Source: JAJFIE01 sp964344255
GTDB taxonomy: Bacteria; Pseudomonadota; Alphaproteobacteria; Rhodospirillales; Casp-alpha2
NCBI GenBank assembly: GCA_964344255.1
Contig: CAYFMQ010000003.1
Span: 1 to 64,000 of the forward strand
Length of the DNA: 64,000 nt
Direction of reading: 5' to 3'
This document shows positions 43,124 through 51,450 of this stretch, piece after piece. Position 1 is the stretch's first letter; every line of letters starts with the position of its first letter. The notes beneath the pieces were generated by a model. That model worked only from the letters and a program-made list of their open reading frames with translations. It was not told the DNA's origin and did no database searches. The position numbers and the translations under genes were made by a program.

Positions 43124-44671
43124 ATGAACGATATTGCACAAGGCGCCAGACGTAGCCGCGGCGGTGGTCGAGACGCACGTAGGGCCATGCGTGAAGGCAA
43201 GAAAATAAAGGCTGCGTCTTATATTTCCCGCAAGATTCCTTACCTGGAATTGTGTAGTGAGGAGGGACTCGTTACCATCGAGAATAATGCCGATATCATC
43301 TTGCAGGAAACAGGTATCGAATTTCGTGATGATCCGGAAGTCTTAGGAATATGGAAAGACGCCGGCGCTGATATCGATGGTGAACGCGTCAGGTTCCCAA
43401 AAGGCATGTTGCGGGAAATCCTGAAAACCGCACCCAATGAATTTACCCAGCACGCCAGAAATCCTGACCGCAGCGTTCGAATTGGCGGCGGAAATACGGT
43501 TTTCGCTCCCGTTTACGGCCCGCCGTTTGTCTGGGATATGGATAAAGGCCGCCGGTACGGCACGATTGAGGACTTCCAGAATTTCGTCAAGCTGGCCTAC
43601 ATGTCGCCCTATATCCACCATTCTGGAGGCACTGTGTGCGAGCCTGTCGACCTGCCGGTCAACAAGCGGCATTACGACATGCTCTATGCCCATATGCGTT
43701 ATTCGGACAAGCCATTCATGGGATCCGTTACGGCGGGTGAAAGGGCGCAAGACACCGTCGATATGTGTAAAATCCTGTTCGGTGAAGAGTTTATTGAACA
43801 GAACACGGTCTGCACCAGCCTGATCAACGCCAACTCGCCCATGACCTTCGATGATACCATGCTGGCGGCAATGAAGGTCTATGCCCGCAATAACCAGGCT
43901 TGTATCGTAACCCCATTCATAATCTCAGGCGCCATGGGGCCGGTATCTCCGGCAGGAACATTGGCGCAGGCCCTTGCTGAAGCCCTGGCCGGGACGGCTT
44001 TGACTCAGCTTATCCGGCCCGGCGCCCCTGTCATTGCCGGGTTGTTTTCCAGTTCCATGTCCATGCAGTCAGGCGCGCCGACGTTTGGCACGCCTGAGCC
44101 GACGATAGTCATTTCAACGGCCGCCCAGTTGATGCGTCGCGTTGGCATTCCTTTCCGTTCCGGCGGATCGTTGTGTACATCCAAGATACCGGACGCCCAG
44201 GCCGCCTATGAAAGCGCCCAGTCGATCTGGCCGACAGTCATCGCCGGTGTGAATTTTGTACTGCATGGAGCAGGGTGGCTCGAGGGCGGCTTGGCTTCGG
44301 GCTATGAGAAATTCGTCATGGATGCCGATCAGTTGGGCATGATGCAGAAGCTTTCCCAGGGAATTGACCTGAGTGAAGAAGGGCAGGCCATGGACGCCAT
44401 CCGCGAGGTCGGTCCCGGCCAGCATTTCCTCGGTTGCGCCCATACCCAGAGGCACTTTGAAGATGCCTTCTATCCTTCAAAAATCGCCAATTACGACTCC
44501 TTTGAGCAGTGGGAGGCAGAAGGTTCACAGGATGCCATTCAGCGCGCCAACAAGGTCTATAAGGATATGCTGGCCTCTTATGAGGCACCGGCTATTGATC
44601 CCGGTGTCGATGAGGCTTTGCAGGAGTATATCACAAAGCGCAAAGCCGAATTCCCGGATTCAAATGTCTGA
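43124..44671 (+). CDS. MttB-superfamily corrinoid methyltransferase without pyrrolysine (MtgB-like)
   Basis: A 515-residue TIM barrel of the trimethylamine methyltransferase family (FAPVYGPPFVWDMD, HHSGGTVCEPVDLPVNKRHYD, FLGCAHTQRHFEDAFY). The frame has no internal TAG, so no pyrrolysine. Non-Pyl members demethylate glycine betaine, proline betaine, carnitine and similar quaternary amines, giving the methyl to a corrinoid protein. The N-terminus carries a basic stretch: residues 9-23 hold seven Arg and four Gly. It is followed by a strong terminator. A quaternary-amine substrate is likely; which one is not shown. Confidence 0.88.
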   Translation: MNDIAQGARRSRGGGRDARRAMREGKKIKAASYISRKIPYLELCSEEGLVTIENNADIILQETGIEFRDDPEVLGIWKDAGADIDGERVRFPKGMLREILKTAPNEFTQHARNPDRSVRIGGGNTVFAPVYGPPFVWDMDKGRRYGTIEDFQNFVKLAYMSPYIHHSGGTVCEPVDLPVNKRHYDMLYAHMRYSDKPFMGSVTAGERAQDTVDMCKILFGEEFIEQNTVCTSLINANSPMTFDDTMLAAMKVYARNNQACIVTPFIISGAMGPVSPAGTLAQALAEALAGTALTQLIRPGAPVIAGLFSSSMSMQSGAPTFGTPEPTIVISTAAQLMRRVGIPFRSGGSLCTSKIPDAQAAYESAQSIWPTVIAGVNFVLHGAGWLEGGLASGYEKFVMDADQLGMMQKLSQGIDLSEEGQAMDAIREVGPGQHFLGCAHTQRHFEDAFYPSKIANYDSFEQWEAEGSQDAIQRANKVYKDMLASYEAPAIDPGVDEALQEYITKRKAEFPDSNV

Positions 44672-44694
44672 TTAGTGGCTCTATGCGATTATGA

Positions 44695-44722
44695 AAAACG
44701 GCCCTTTAAAAAGGGCCGTTTT
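44695..44722 (+). terminator. terminator of mttB-like gene
   Basis: A perfect stem AAAACGGCCCTT / AAGGGCCGTTTT with a four-base loop lies 24 bases after the stop codon. A-run before and T-run after make it usable in either direction. Confidence 0.9.
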
Positions 44723-44756
44723 GATTTAGAGTCCTTCTCATTCAACATGATTGGTA

Positions 44757-45212
44757 ATGGAATTGTCTCCTATGAAAAAGCGCGAGGATGAACCATGGAT
44801 GGAGGCGGACGATTATGGCCGTTCGCTCAAAGGATTTGGCATCAATCTTCTTGTCGAGGACATGGAACGCGCCATTTCTTTCCAGACAGGCGTCTTGAAG
44901 GCGGAAGTCGTCTACTCGGACCCGGACTTCGCCGTCCTAAGGGGGTACGGCGCAGAATGGATGCTGCATGCTGATCATACCTACAAGGATCATCCCTTGC
45001 ATGGGAGCTTGTCTCCCGAGATACCCCGTGGCATCGGGGTCGAGTTGCGTTTGCACGATTGCGACCCGGATGCGGCAGAGGCGAGGGCTGTAGATTTGGG
45101 GTATACGGTCCTGGCCGGTTCCATGGACAAACCCCACGGATTAAGAGAGGCCTACCTACTGGATGACGATGGTTATCTGTGGGTGCCGGATGTTCCGTTG
45201 CCCAAGGAATAA
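44757..45212 (+). CDS. VOC/glyoxalase-family protein
   Basis: About 151 residues; the start is uncertain, with ATG at 44757 and 44772 both lacking a clear ribosome site. It is a beta-alpha-beta-beta-beta vicinal-oxygen-chelate protein (GFGINLLVEDMERAISFQTG, GIGVELRLHDCDPDAAEARA, LREAYLLDDDGYLWVPD). The expected metal ligands (Glu near the C-terminus, His in LHADHTYKDHPL) are present in part. Members cover glyoxalases, dioxygenases and resistance proteins. The function here is unknown; it follows the mttB-like terminator and may be separately transcribed. Confidence 0.72.
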   Translation: MELSPMKKREDEPWMEADDYGRSLKGFGINLLVEDMERAISFQTGVLKAEVVYSDPDFAVLRGYGAEWMLHADHTYKDHPLHGSLSPEIPRGIGVELRLHDCDPDAAEARAVDLGYTVLAGSMDKPHGLREAYLLDDDGYLWVPDVPLPKE

Positions 45213-45323
45213 TTTTCCCTGAAAATTGAGTGCTGTATATTTTTCCGCTGCTTGACCGTTGGAACCACTTGTCCCACCATGTGGACAGGATTCAGATAAC
45301 GCCCCGGTTGGGAAGGAAAAATT

Positions 45324-45725
45324 ATGTCACTTGAAGCAGTCGCTATTACAGGATTATACGCCGGTATTCTGGGTCTGTTTGTAATCCCCCTCAGCGCACA
45401 TGTGATTATGAACAGGTACCGGGCAAAAATAGGCTTGTTTGATGGTGGCGACCCTCAACTGGGTAAGGCTATTCGGATTCACGGTAACTTCACTGAACAC
45501 GTCCCCCTGGCTTTGATATTGATGCTGGCATCAGAATTGAACGGGGCGGCTCCGGAATTGATGCATACCATGGGGCTGATCCTTGTCGGGGCTCGCCTGT
45601 TTCATATTTATGGTCTTGGTGTCTCGACCGGGCAGTCGGTTGGGCGTTTCCTCGGCGTTATGGGGACCTGGCTGGTTATCGGCGGAGCGGGTCTCTACAA
45701 CGTCGCCCGCTTCATTGGATTTTAG
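45324..45725 (+). CDS. MAPEG-family membrane protein
   Basis: A 133-residue protein with four predicted helices. RIHGNFTEHVPLALILMLASE is the MAPEG glutathione-binding signature, with GLILVGARLFHIYGL following. Bacterial MAPEG proteins are membrane-bound glutathione transferases or peroxidases. The start is backed by GGAAGG. With the GST at 40103 and the GFA remnant at 48190 it adds to the thiol-linked genes around the demethylation locus. Confidence 0.88.
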   Translation: MSLEAVAITGLYAGILGLFVIPLSAHVIMNRYRAKIGLFDGGDPQLGKAIRIHGNFTEHVPLALILMLASELNGAAPELMHTMGLILVGARLFHIYGLGVSTGQSVGRFLGVMGTWLVIGGAGLYNVARFIGF

Positions 45726-45945
45726 GTGCCCGTCAAATCGTACGTACCGATTTCGGCGATCAGTTCCAGCGCCGGTAAAAAACGACAGTGTTTGGCGATT
45801 GAGTCGCTTTTGAAAAAATCGGCGTCGTAAAAGAACGACGCATGATGATTAAATAAGCGCACATTTCCTCCATCGTGAACAAATAAGACAGGTTCCTGAG
45901 CGGGATACCGACTGGAGCCGGGGACATTGGCAAAGGAGCGAACTG

Positions 45946-47298
45946 ATGGCTTTCCCTACGCGCGCTAAGTATCTGATTATCGGGGCAGGCATCCATGGCC
46001 TGTCTACAGCCTGGCATCTTGGCAAGCACCTCAAGGCACAAGGCAAGGAAGCACAGAACACAGATGATTCCAGTGATATCCTGATCATCGACAAGTCCGC
46101 GATCGCCGCCGGCGCCAGTGGTATCGCCTGTGGCGTTGTCCGCAACAACTACTTCCAGCCGGCCATGCGCGAGTTGATGGCGCACAGCGTGTCCGTCTGG
46201 GAAAGCGATCCGGAAGCCTTTTCCTATAATGCTGTCGGTTACATGCAGATCAGCCATGAAGGCATGCGCAAGGACATCACCACCATTTACGAACAGCAGA
46301 AAGCCATCGGTTACGAGTCGGAATTCATCGAAGGCGCCGATGACTGTACCAAATACATGAAGGGCATTTTCGATGACTGGCAGGCACAGGGCATTACCTC
46401 CGTGCTGCATGAGAAAAAAGGCGGATACGCCAACAATACCAAGGCCATGTACGGTCTTGCTGAAAAGGCGGAAAGCGTCGGCACCCGGATCATGACCGGT
46501 GTTCAGGTAACCGGTTTCCAGTATTCCGGTCAGTCGGTATCCGCCGTGGAAACGACAAAGGGTGTCATTGAGTGCGAACAGCTCATTGTCGGTGTCGGTC
46601 CCTGGGCGCAACGGGTATGGGACATGATGGAGCTTCCCAAATCCGTCGACATCAAGGGAGGGGACGGCCAGATGCATACCGATGTTCCCATGTGGATCTA
46701 CTGGAGCCTGCAGGAAGGAACACTGGGCGTGGAGCCGGACTTCCTGATGCAGAATGACGGTTCCATGCCGCCGGTTATCCATGTCGATACGGATGCGCCC
46801 CTGATTTCGGACGTGGATGGTTCCGTCATCACGGAAGAGCCCTGGGGTATCTATTACAAGCCTGATTTCCACTTCAACGGTGTACAGGGCGGCGCCATGC
46901 CGTTCCCCGTAGAGCAGGAGCCTGAAAAGGTTGCCGTTGATCCCTACGGCCCGGAAAGCCCGGACTTTGTCGTCGGTCCCGAATTCGCCCACATGTGGTG
47001 TTCGGCGCTGGCCCATTGCCAGAAGCGTTTCGAGGGTAAAAGCGGATTGTTCAGCAAGGAACCGTCCGGGGGTATCGGCTCATTCACGCCTGACAGCTTC
47101 CCAGTTTTCGACCGGTTCCGTGAAAACGTCTATTTCATTGCCGATTCAAACCACGGCTTCAAAATGATCGGTGTCGGCGCTTTGGTGGCCGATGACATCA
47201 TGGGCAAGGGTGCTGCACTGCTTGAGCCGTTCCGTTTCTCCAGGTTTGCTGAAGGGAAACTTCATCCGGTGTCCAACAGCCCCTATCCCTGGAGTTGA
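45946..47298 (+). CDS. FAD-dependent oxidoreductase, sarcosine oxidase beta-subunit/DAO-like
   Basis: A 450-residue flavoprotein with AAAGGAG upstream of the ATG. The Rossmann motif YLIIGAGIHGLSTAWHL is at 6-22. An extra 20-odd residues (KAQGKEAQNTDDSSD) sit before the second strand, and GASGIACGVVRNNYF follows. The C-terminus has GIGSFTPDSFPVFDRF and ADSNHGFKMIGVG, typical of DAO-family amine oxidases. Unlike the 37376 protein it lacks a GcvT part. It probably oxidises a secondary or tertiary amine such as sarcosine or N-methyl amino acid. A strong terminator follows. Confidence 0.85.
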   Translation: MAFPTRAKYLIIGAGIHGLSTAWHLGKHLKAQGKEAQNTDDSSDILIIDKSAIAAGASGIACGVVRNNYFQPAMRELMAHSVSVWESDPEAFSYNAVGYMQISHEGMRKDITTIYEQQKAIGYESEFIEGADDCTKYMKGIFDDWQAQGITSVLHEKKGGYANNTKAMYGLAEKAESVGTRIMTGVQVTGFQYSGQSVSAVETTKGVIECEQLIVGVGPWAQRVWDMMELPKSVDIKGGDGQMHTDVPMWIYWSLQEGTLGVEPDFLMQNDGSMPPVIHVDTDAPLISDVDGSVITEEPWGIYYKPDFHFNGVQGGAMPFPVEQEPEKVAVDPYGPESPDFVVGPEFAHMWCSALAHCQKRFEGKSGLFSKEPSGGIGSFTPDSFPVFDRFRENVYFIADSNHGFKMIGVGALVADDIMGKGAALLEPFRFSRFAEGKLHPVSNSPYPWS

Positions 47299-47326
47299 TT
47301 TTCCGATCATCTCAAGTTGATGAAAG

Positions 47327-47352
47327 AACACCCCCGCTTTGACGGGGGTGTT
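47327..47352 (+). terminator. terminator of FAD oxidoreductase gene
   Basis: Perfect 10-bp stem AACACCCCCG / CGGGGGTGTT, loop CTTTGA, followed by an unbroken T run to 47357. It lies 28 bases after the TGA and directly before the convergent gene's stop. Confidence 0.92.
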
Positions 47353-47356
47353 TTTT

Positions 47357-48193
47357 TCAGAATACGACATCCTTACCCTGAACTGCCATCTGGCGGATTT
47401 TATCGTAGGTATCCAGTTCAACAACCTCCGCGCCTTTCAGCAGCAAGTCAGCCCTGGGAACCGTGAGTTGCGGGTCGGCGAGAGCGGCGAACAGTCCGGT
47501 TCGGATTGCATCAAGCTCTTCATCCTCGATATCTCTCCTCGTTATGTAAGGAAGGCCAGGCGAAGGATCTGTTTGATCGATTATACGAAGCCCGGCGATG
47601 TCTTCAGGCCTGTAACGTTCAAACAATGCAAACGTTACCCCGTCGATTGCTGCACAATGGGCTTCGCCGTTGCGAACAGCTTCAATGCTTCTGCCGTGTC
47701 CTGTTGTTAACATGGTGCGGTCAAAAAACCGCTCCCCCGGTTCGGCCAGGGTGCTGATTTTGGCTCGCAGGGCGTTGAATCCTGATTGGGAATCCCAGTT
47801 GTTAATGGCGACGTCGCATGCCCTTAAATCTTCCAATGTGTCAATGTTTAGATCATCCCTGACGATAATCATGCTTCGATAGTCTATGCCGTCACATCCG
47901 GGCGCATCATAGATCGGGGTGGCAATCAGGGTGACCCTGTCTTCAAGAACATTCGTTAAGGGAAAGCCGCATGTCTGGCTGAACAAAAGGTCCTTATCCA
48001 GCCAATGGGATATCAGGTCATCCGGTGTATCCAGCTTGTCCGGGACGCGTTCAACGCCGGCTTCGCGAAAATGTCTGGCGAGGCCTTCCCACCAGAGGCG
48101 AAGCGGTTCTGACATTTCAGGCAAGGCGTACATCCCCAGGGATACGGGGCGTGCGGCCGTCGGCAGGCGTATAATATCTGCAGACGGGCTCAT
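47357..48193 (-). CDS. PhnD-like phosphate/phosphonate-type substrate-binding protein without signal peptide
   Basis: 278 residues with the periplasmic-binding fold of the PhnD family: SQTCGFPLTNVLEDRVTLIATP, YRSMIIVRDDLNIDTLEDLR, AINNWDSQSGFNALRAKI, TTGHGRSIEAVRNGEAHCAAID. There is no signal peptide or lipobox, so it appears cytoplasmic; no ABC permease lies nearby. It overlaps the stop of the upstream GFA-like gene by four bases (ATGA), suggesting coupling. The ligand is unknown. A sensor or enzyme role rather than transport is possible. Confidence 0.78.
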   Translation of the reverse strand: MSPSADIIRLPTAARPVSLGMYALPEMSEPLRLWWEGLARHFREAGVERVPDKLDTPDDLISHWLDKDLLFSQTCGFPLTNVLEDRVTLIATPIYDAPGCDGIDYRSMIIVRDDLNIDTLEDLRACDVAINNWDSQSGFNALRAKISTLAEPGERFFDRTMLTTGHGRSIEAVRNGEAHCAAIDGVTFALFERYRPEDIAGLRIIDQTDPSPGLPYITRRDIEDEELDAIRTGLFAALADPQLTVPRADLLLKGAEVVELDTYDKIRQMAVQGKDVVF

Positions 48194-48582
48194 GTAGAAA
48201 GATCCCCGTCCAGTTTGCCGGCGGAAGTGGTCGCAAAACGGGGCAGGCCGTCATCCGGCAGGGTATGGAAGTCTGCCATGTCATCGACGTAGATGTGTCC
48301 AATGACGTCTAACCCCGTTGGCGGCTCGATGACGCCCGCTGAAATACTCACCATATCTCCCTCAACCGGTTTCCAGAAGACGCTTGAGCCGCAGTCCGAA
48401 CAGAAGCCACGCTGGGCCTGATCGGAGGATTGATACCATTTCAGGGTACTTTGACTATGGAAATCAAGATCATCGAATCTGGCCTGGGTATAGGGGCCCA
48501 TAAGGCCATGAGTTTTCCTGCATTGGGAGCAATAACAATGAACAATCTGTTGAGTTCGCGCCGGTCCATGAATGTCCTTCAG
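48190..48582 (-). pseudogene. GFA-family (glutathione-dependent formaldehyde-activating) protein, N-terminus missing or frameshifted
   Basis: The GFA frame shows the Zn ligands HCYCSQCRKTHG (CxCxxC) near 48540 and GFCSDCGSSVFW (CxxCG), and runs to the stop at 48190. The first ATG in that frame is at 48501, after the first Cys cluster. The only ATG with a good ribosome site (AAGGA, five bases) is at 48569 and is out of frame by one. The usual N-terminal CxCG segment of the family is not found at all. So either a frameshift plus N-terminal loss, or a non-standard start (for example CTG at 48582). Sequencing error cannot be excluded. GFA proteins act on S-hydroxymethyl-glutathione or are merely Zn proteins. 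Confidence 0.6.
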
Positions 48583-48709
48583 AAATATGATTTGTTGTAA
48601 ATCATAACATAAATTTACTTAATACAACATATTGTTAATAACCGTTACAATTATCGCCTTGTAATCAAACCCCTCGAAAGTAAAATCCCTAAGGTTCTTA
48701 TGGGGAATA

Positions 48710-49621
48710 TTGCTAGTGGACCGTGCTGACCTGCCATTCTGGGATCGACTGGAACTTCCGACCTGGGCGGTGATCATAGCTGTATACAGCGCCTGGGGCG
48801 GATTGATGTTTACAGGTAATGATCTGCCCTGGTGGGTGTTTTGCCCGTTGGGCGCCGTTATCGTTGCCTGGCATGGCAGTGTTCAGCACGAGCTGCTGCA
48901 TGGTCATCCGACCAGATCAGTTTGGCTCAACAGTTTGATGGGGTGGGCGCCGCTCGGATTGTGGATGCCTTATCATGTTTATAAAGAAAGCCACCTGACG
49001 CACCATTGGGTGAATACCCTGACCAACCCAATTGAGGATCCTGAATCCTATTACTTCCTGCCCTCTGACTGGGCCCGCTTATGCCCGGTCAGGCGCGGAT
49101 TACTACGTATCAATAATACATTGCTGGGGCGCGTCACGATTGGCCCAATGATATCCCTTATACGGTTCGGACTTTCCGAAATCAGGCGTATGGCGAAGGG
49201 AGATTTTTCCAGGTTGCCCGGATGGGTTTTTCATATGGCCCTGTCAGTAGCCATGCTTTATGGGCTTGAACAATATCTGGGTATTCCGGCTTGGTATTAC
49301 GCCGTTGGCTGTGCTTATCCGGGAATCTCGTTCATCCTGGTCCGGTCCTTCCTGGAACATCGTCCTTCGGATAATCCAGACCACCGGACAGCCGTTGTCG
49401 AGGGTGGCCTGTTCTGGAGCCTACTCTTCTTGAACGTGAATTTCCATGTGCCCCACCATGAGCAGCCCGATGTCCCCTGGTACAGGGTCTCTGGCCTTTA
49501 CCGGGACAACAAGGACGCCATTCTCCAGCGCAATGGGGGCTATAAGTTCAACTCCTATGCCGAGGTTGCTCGCTACTACCTTTTCTCTCCAAAGGATGTG
49601 CCGGTATATCCCGGAAACTGA
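48710..49621 (+). CDS. membrane fatty acid desaturase family protein (copy 2)
   Basis: About 301-303 residues, started by TTG at 48710 or GTG at 48716 (GGGGA at 48702). His boxes: QHELLHGHP, HLTHHWVN preceded by YKESH, and NVNFHVPHHEQP, embedded in hydrophobic segments (WAVIIAVYSAWGGLMF, WVFCPLGAVIVAW). It uses O2 and a di-iron centre on a lipid-like substrate. This is a short subgroup distinct from the copy at 15662, with a single strongly kept HPHH-type third box. It stands alone, with about 150 bases before the PadR operon. Confidence 0.85.
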   Translation: MLVDRADLPFWDRLELPTWAVIIAVYSAWGGLMFTGNDLPWWVFCPLGAVIVAWHGSVQHELLHGHPTRSVWLNSLMGWAPLGLWMPYHVYKESHLTHHWVNTLTNPIEDPESYYFLPSDWARLCPVRRGLLRINNTLLGRVTIGPMISLIRFGLSEIRRMAKGDFSRLPGWVFHMALSVAMLYGLEQYLGIPAWYYAVGCAYPGISFILVRSFLEHRPSDNPDHRTAVVEGGLFWSLLFLNVNFHVPHHEQPDVPWYRVSGLYRDNKDAILQRNGGYKFNSYAEVARYYLFSPKDVPVYPGN

Positions 49622-49770
49622 CCTCGGTTGTTTCTTAAAGTTTCTTTTCAGCCGAACAGCTATGCAAAAAAGGTGGGCTTGCCTTGCGGACACATCATTT
49701 GATTCATATATCAAATCGATATATTCAGATTTGATATACTCGATTTCCTGCACTCTGTGGAGTTCCCCTT

Positions 49771-50352
49771 ATGGATGTAAAAACATTGTGTCTTGGCACA
49801 CTGACATTCGGTGATGCCACCGGATATGAAATCAGGGGGTATTTTGAAGATGGGCCTTTCAGTCATTTTTTTCAGGCTGGGTTCGGGTCGATCTACCCGG
49901 CCCTTGGAAAAGCCCTGGATGAGGGGTTGGTAACCTGTCGGTTCGAATACCAGGACGGTCGGCCGGATAAAAAGATTTATTCCCTAACCCCGTCCGGGAT
50001 CGATTATCTAAAAGTCGAGTTATCCGGGATTCCTGCGAAGGATAAAATCCGGTCTGAGTTTCTGGTTTCACTTTTATTTGCCGGATTCCTGACCTCCAAT
50101 CACCTTGAGGATGTCTACGATCTTTACCAGGCCGATTTTGATAAAAATGTCGAGAAAATGAAAAACCTGTCTGGCGACAACATCCCGCCAGGCCAGGCTT
50201 TTGTGCGCGAGATAGGTCTGCATTTTTATCAATCAATGGCAGGATTCCTACGAGAAAACCGCGAGCGGTTTCTTACCGAAATTACCGCCGACCATGCCAT
50301 GAAAAGTAATTTCGGCAGAACTGATGAAGTCTTGAGGGAGAAAGCGCTATGA
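49771..50352 (+). CDS. PadR-family transcriptional regulator
   Basis: A 193-residue regulator. The winged helix spans about 5-85 (LGTLTFGDATGYEIRGYFED, GFGSIYPALGKALDEGLVTC, DKKIYSLTPSGIDYL), followed by a helical C-terminal dimerisation domain of the PadR/AphA kind. It lies at the head of an efflux operon and overlaps the adaptor gene by four bases (ATGA). PadR proteins usually repress such operons and are released by a bound drug or phenolic. The ribosome site is GGAG eight bases upstream. Confidence 0.88.
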   Translation: MDVKTLCLGTLTFGDATGYEIRGYFEDGPFSHFFQAGFGSIYPALGKALDEGLVTCRFEYQDGRPDKKIYSLTPSGIDYLKVELSGIPAKDKIRSEFLVSLLFAGFLTSNHLEDVYDLYQADFDKNVEKMKNLSGDNIPPGQAFVREIGLHFYQSMAGFLRENRERFLTEITADHAMKSNFGRTDEVLREKAL

Positions 50353-51440
50353 GACGCTCTGTCCTGATCGCCCTGGGTGTTGCCGCCGTAGCCGGTTTGT
50401 GGATCGCATCCGGTCAATTTAATGAAAACCCGGAGGCTGATAAATCTCATCCTGAAGAACTGTCTGCTGAAAAATCGAATTCAGAACAAGGCGCCGTTCT
50501 TCCCCGGGTGCGGGTCATTGAATCACAAGCGAGCGACCATGGACTGGAGTTGGTCCTGTTTGGTCGAAGTGAGGAAGATCGAAGCATCGATATTCGGGCA
50601 GCAACAAACGGGCATGTGGCGGAAATCTTTTTCGATAAAGGCAGTTTTGTTGAAGAAGATTCTGAAATCGTCCGCCTGAGGATGGATGATCGCCAGGCGA
50701 GATTGAGAGAGGCCGAGGCTGAGGTAGAGTACCGTGATCTGGCCTATGAAGCGGCGCAATCACTGGCAGAGAAGCAGTTTAGTCCGGAAGTAACTGTTGC
50801 CGGTGATCTAGCCGCCCTTCAGACGGCCAAGGCGGCTTTACGGGTTATCCGTCTGGATATAGCTCGAACACGGATAAGGGCGCCATTTCCTGGCGTTATT
50901 GATCAGGTTCCTGTTGAAATCGGCGATTATGTGCAAATCGGCGACGTCATAGCTACGGTCGTGGATATTGATCCAATCGTTGTTGCTACTGAAGTCACGG
51001 AACGTCAGGTAGCCCAGGTTCAGCTTGGCAATAAGGCGCAGGCCGAATTTGCCAACGGAGTGGCCAGGATCGGTGTCGTAACTTTCATCTCCAGAACCGC
51101 GAGCGAGGAAACCAGGACTTTCAGGGTTGATATAGAAATCTCAAACGGTGAATTCCTTGTCCCCAAGGGAATTACCGCAGAGGTTACGATCTTTGCTGGT
51201 TCAGTCAGGTCTCACCTTATTTCACCGGCGATCATGACGTTGAGCGACGATGGCAGATTGGGAGTTAAGATTGTGACTGACCAGCAGTCAGTAGCTTTCA
51301 ACCCTGTCAGGATCGTTGCTGAAACGCCTGATGGCGTTTGGGTTACAGGCCTCCCGGATTCAGTCACTCTGATTACGGTCGGGCAAGAGTTCGTTCGTGC
51401 CGGCGATAGGGTTGATGCCGTCATGGTGGATGGTTCCTGA
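50349..51440 (+). CDS. RND efflux periplasmic adaptor (membrane fusion protein)
   Basis: A 363-residue adaptor. It has an N-terminal membrane anchor (VLIALGVAAVAGLWIA), a barrel-sandwich/lipoyl region (GHVAEIFFDKGSFVEEDSEI and APFPGVIDQVPVEIGDYVQI) enclosing a short helical hairpin, then beta-barrel and membrane-proximal domains. It bridges the RND pump to an outer-membrane channel. It is translationally coupled to the PadR gene before it and 10 bases ahead of the pump gene. No TolC-type gene is in the operon, so the channel must come from elsewhere. Confidence 0.9.
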   Translation: MRRSVLIALGVAAVAGLWIASGQFNENPEADKSHPEELSAEKSNSEQGAVLPRVRVIESQASDHGLELVLFGRSEEDRSIDIRAATNGHVAEIFFDKGSFVEEDSEIVRLRMDDRQARLREAEAEVEYRDLAYEAAQSLAEKQFSPEVTVAGDLAALQTAKAALRVIRLDIARTRIRAPFPGVIDQVPVEIGDYVQIGDVIATVVDIDPIVVATEVTERQVAQVQLGNKAQAEFANGVARIGVVTFISRTASEETRTFRVDIEISNGEFLVPKGITAEVTIFAGSVRSHLISPAIMTLSDDGRLGVKIVTDQQSVAFNPVRIVAETPDGVWVTGLPDSVTLITVGQEFVRAGDRVDAVMVDGS

Positions 51441-51450
51441 AAGGCTGGCC

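Noticed and set aside
43124..44671. Pyrrolysine-containing MttB
   Set aside because: No in-frame TAG; the gene reads through as a non-Pyl member.
45760..47016. 418-codon minus-strand frame opposite the FAD oxidoreductase
   Set aside because: The plus strand encodes a complete DAO-family protein with ribosome site and terminator; the minus frame is a shadow.
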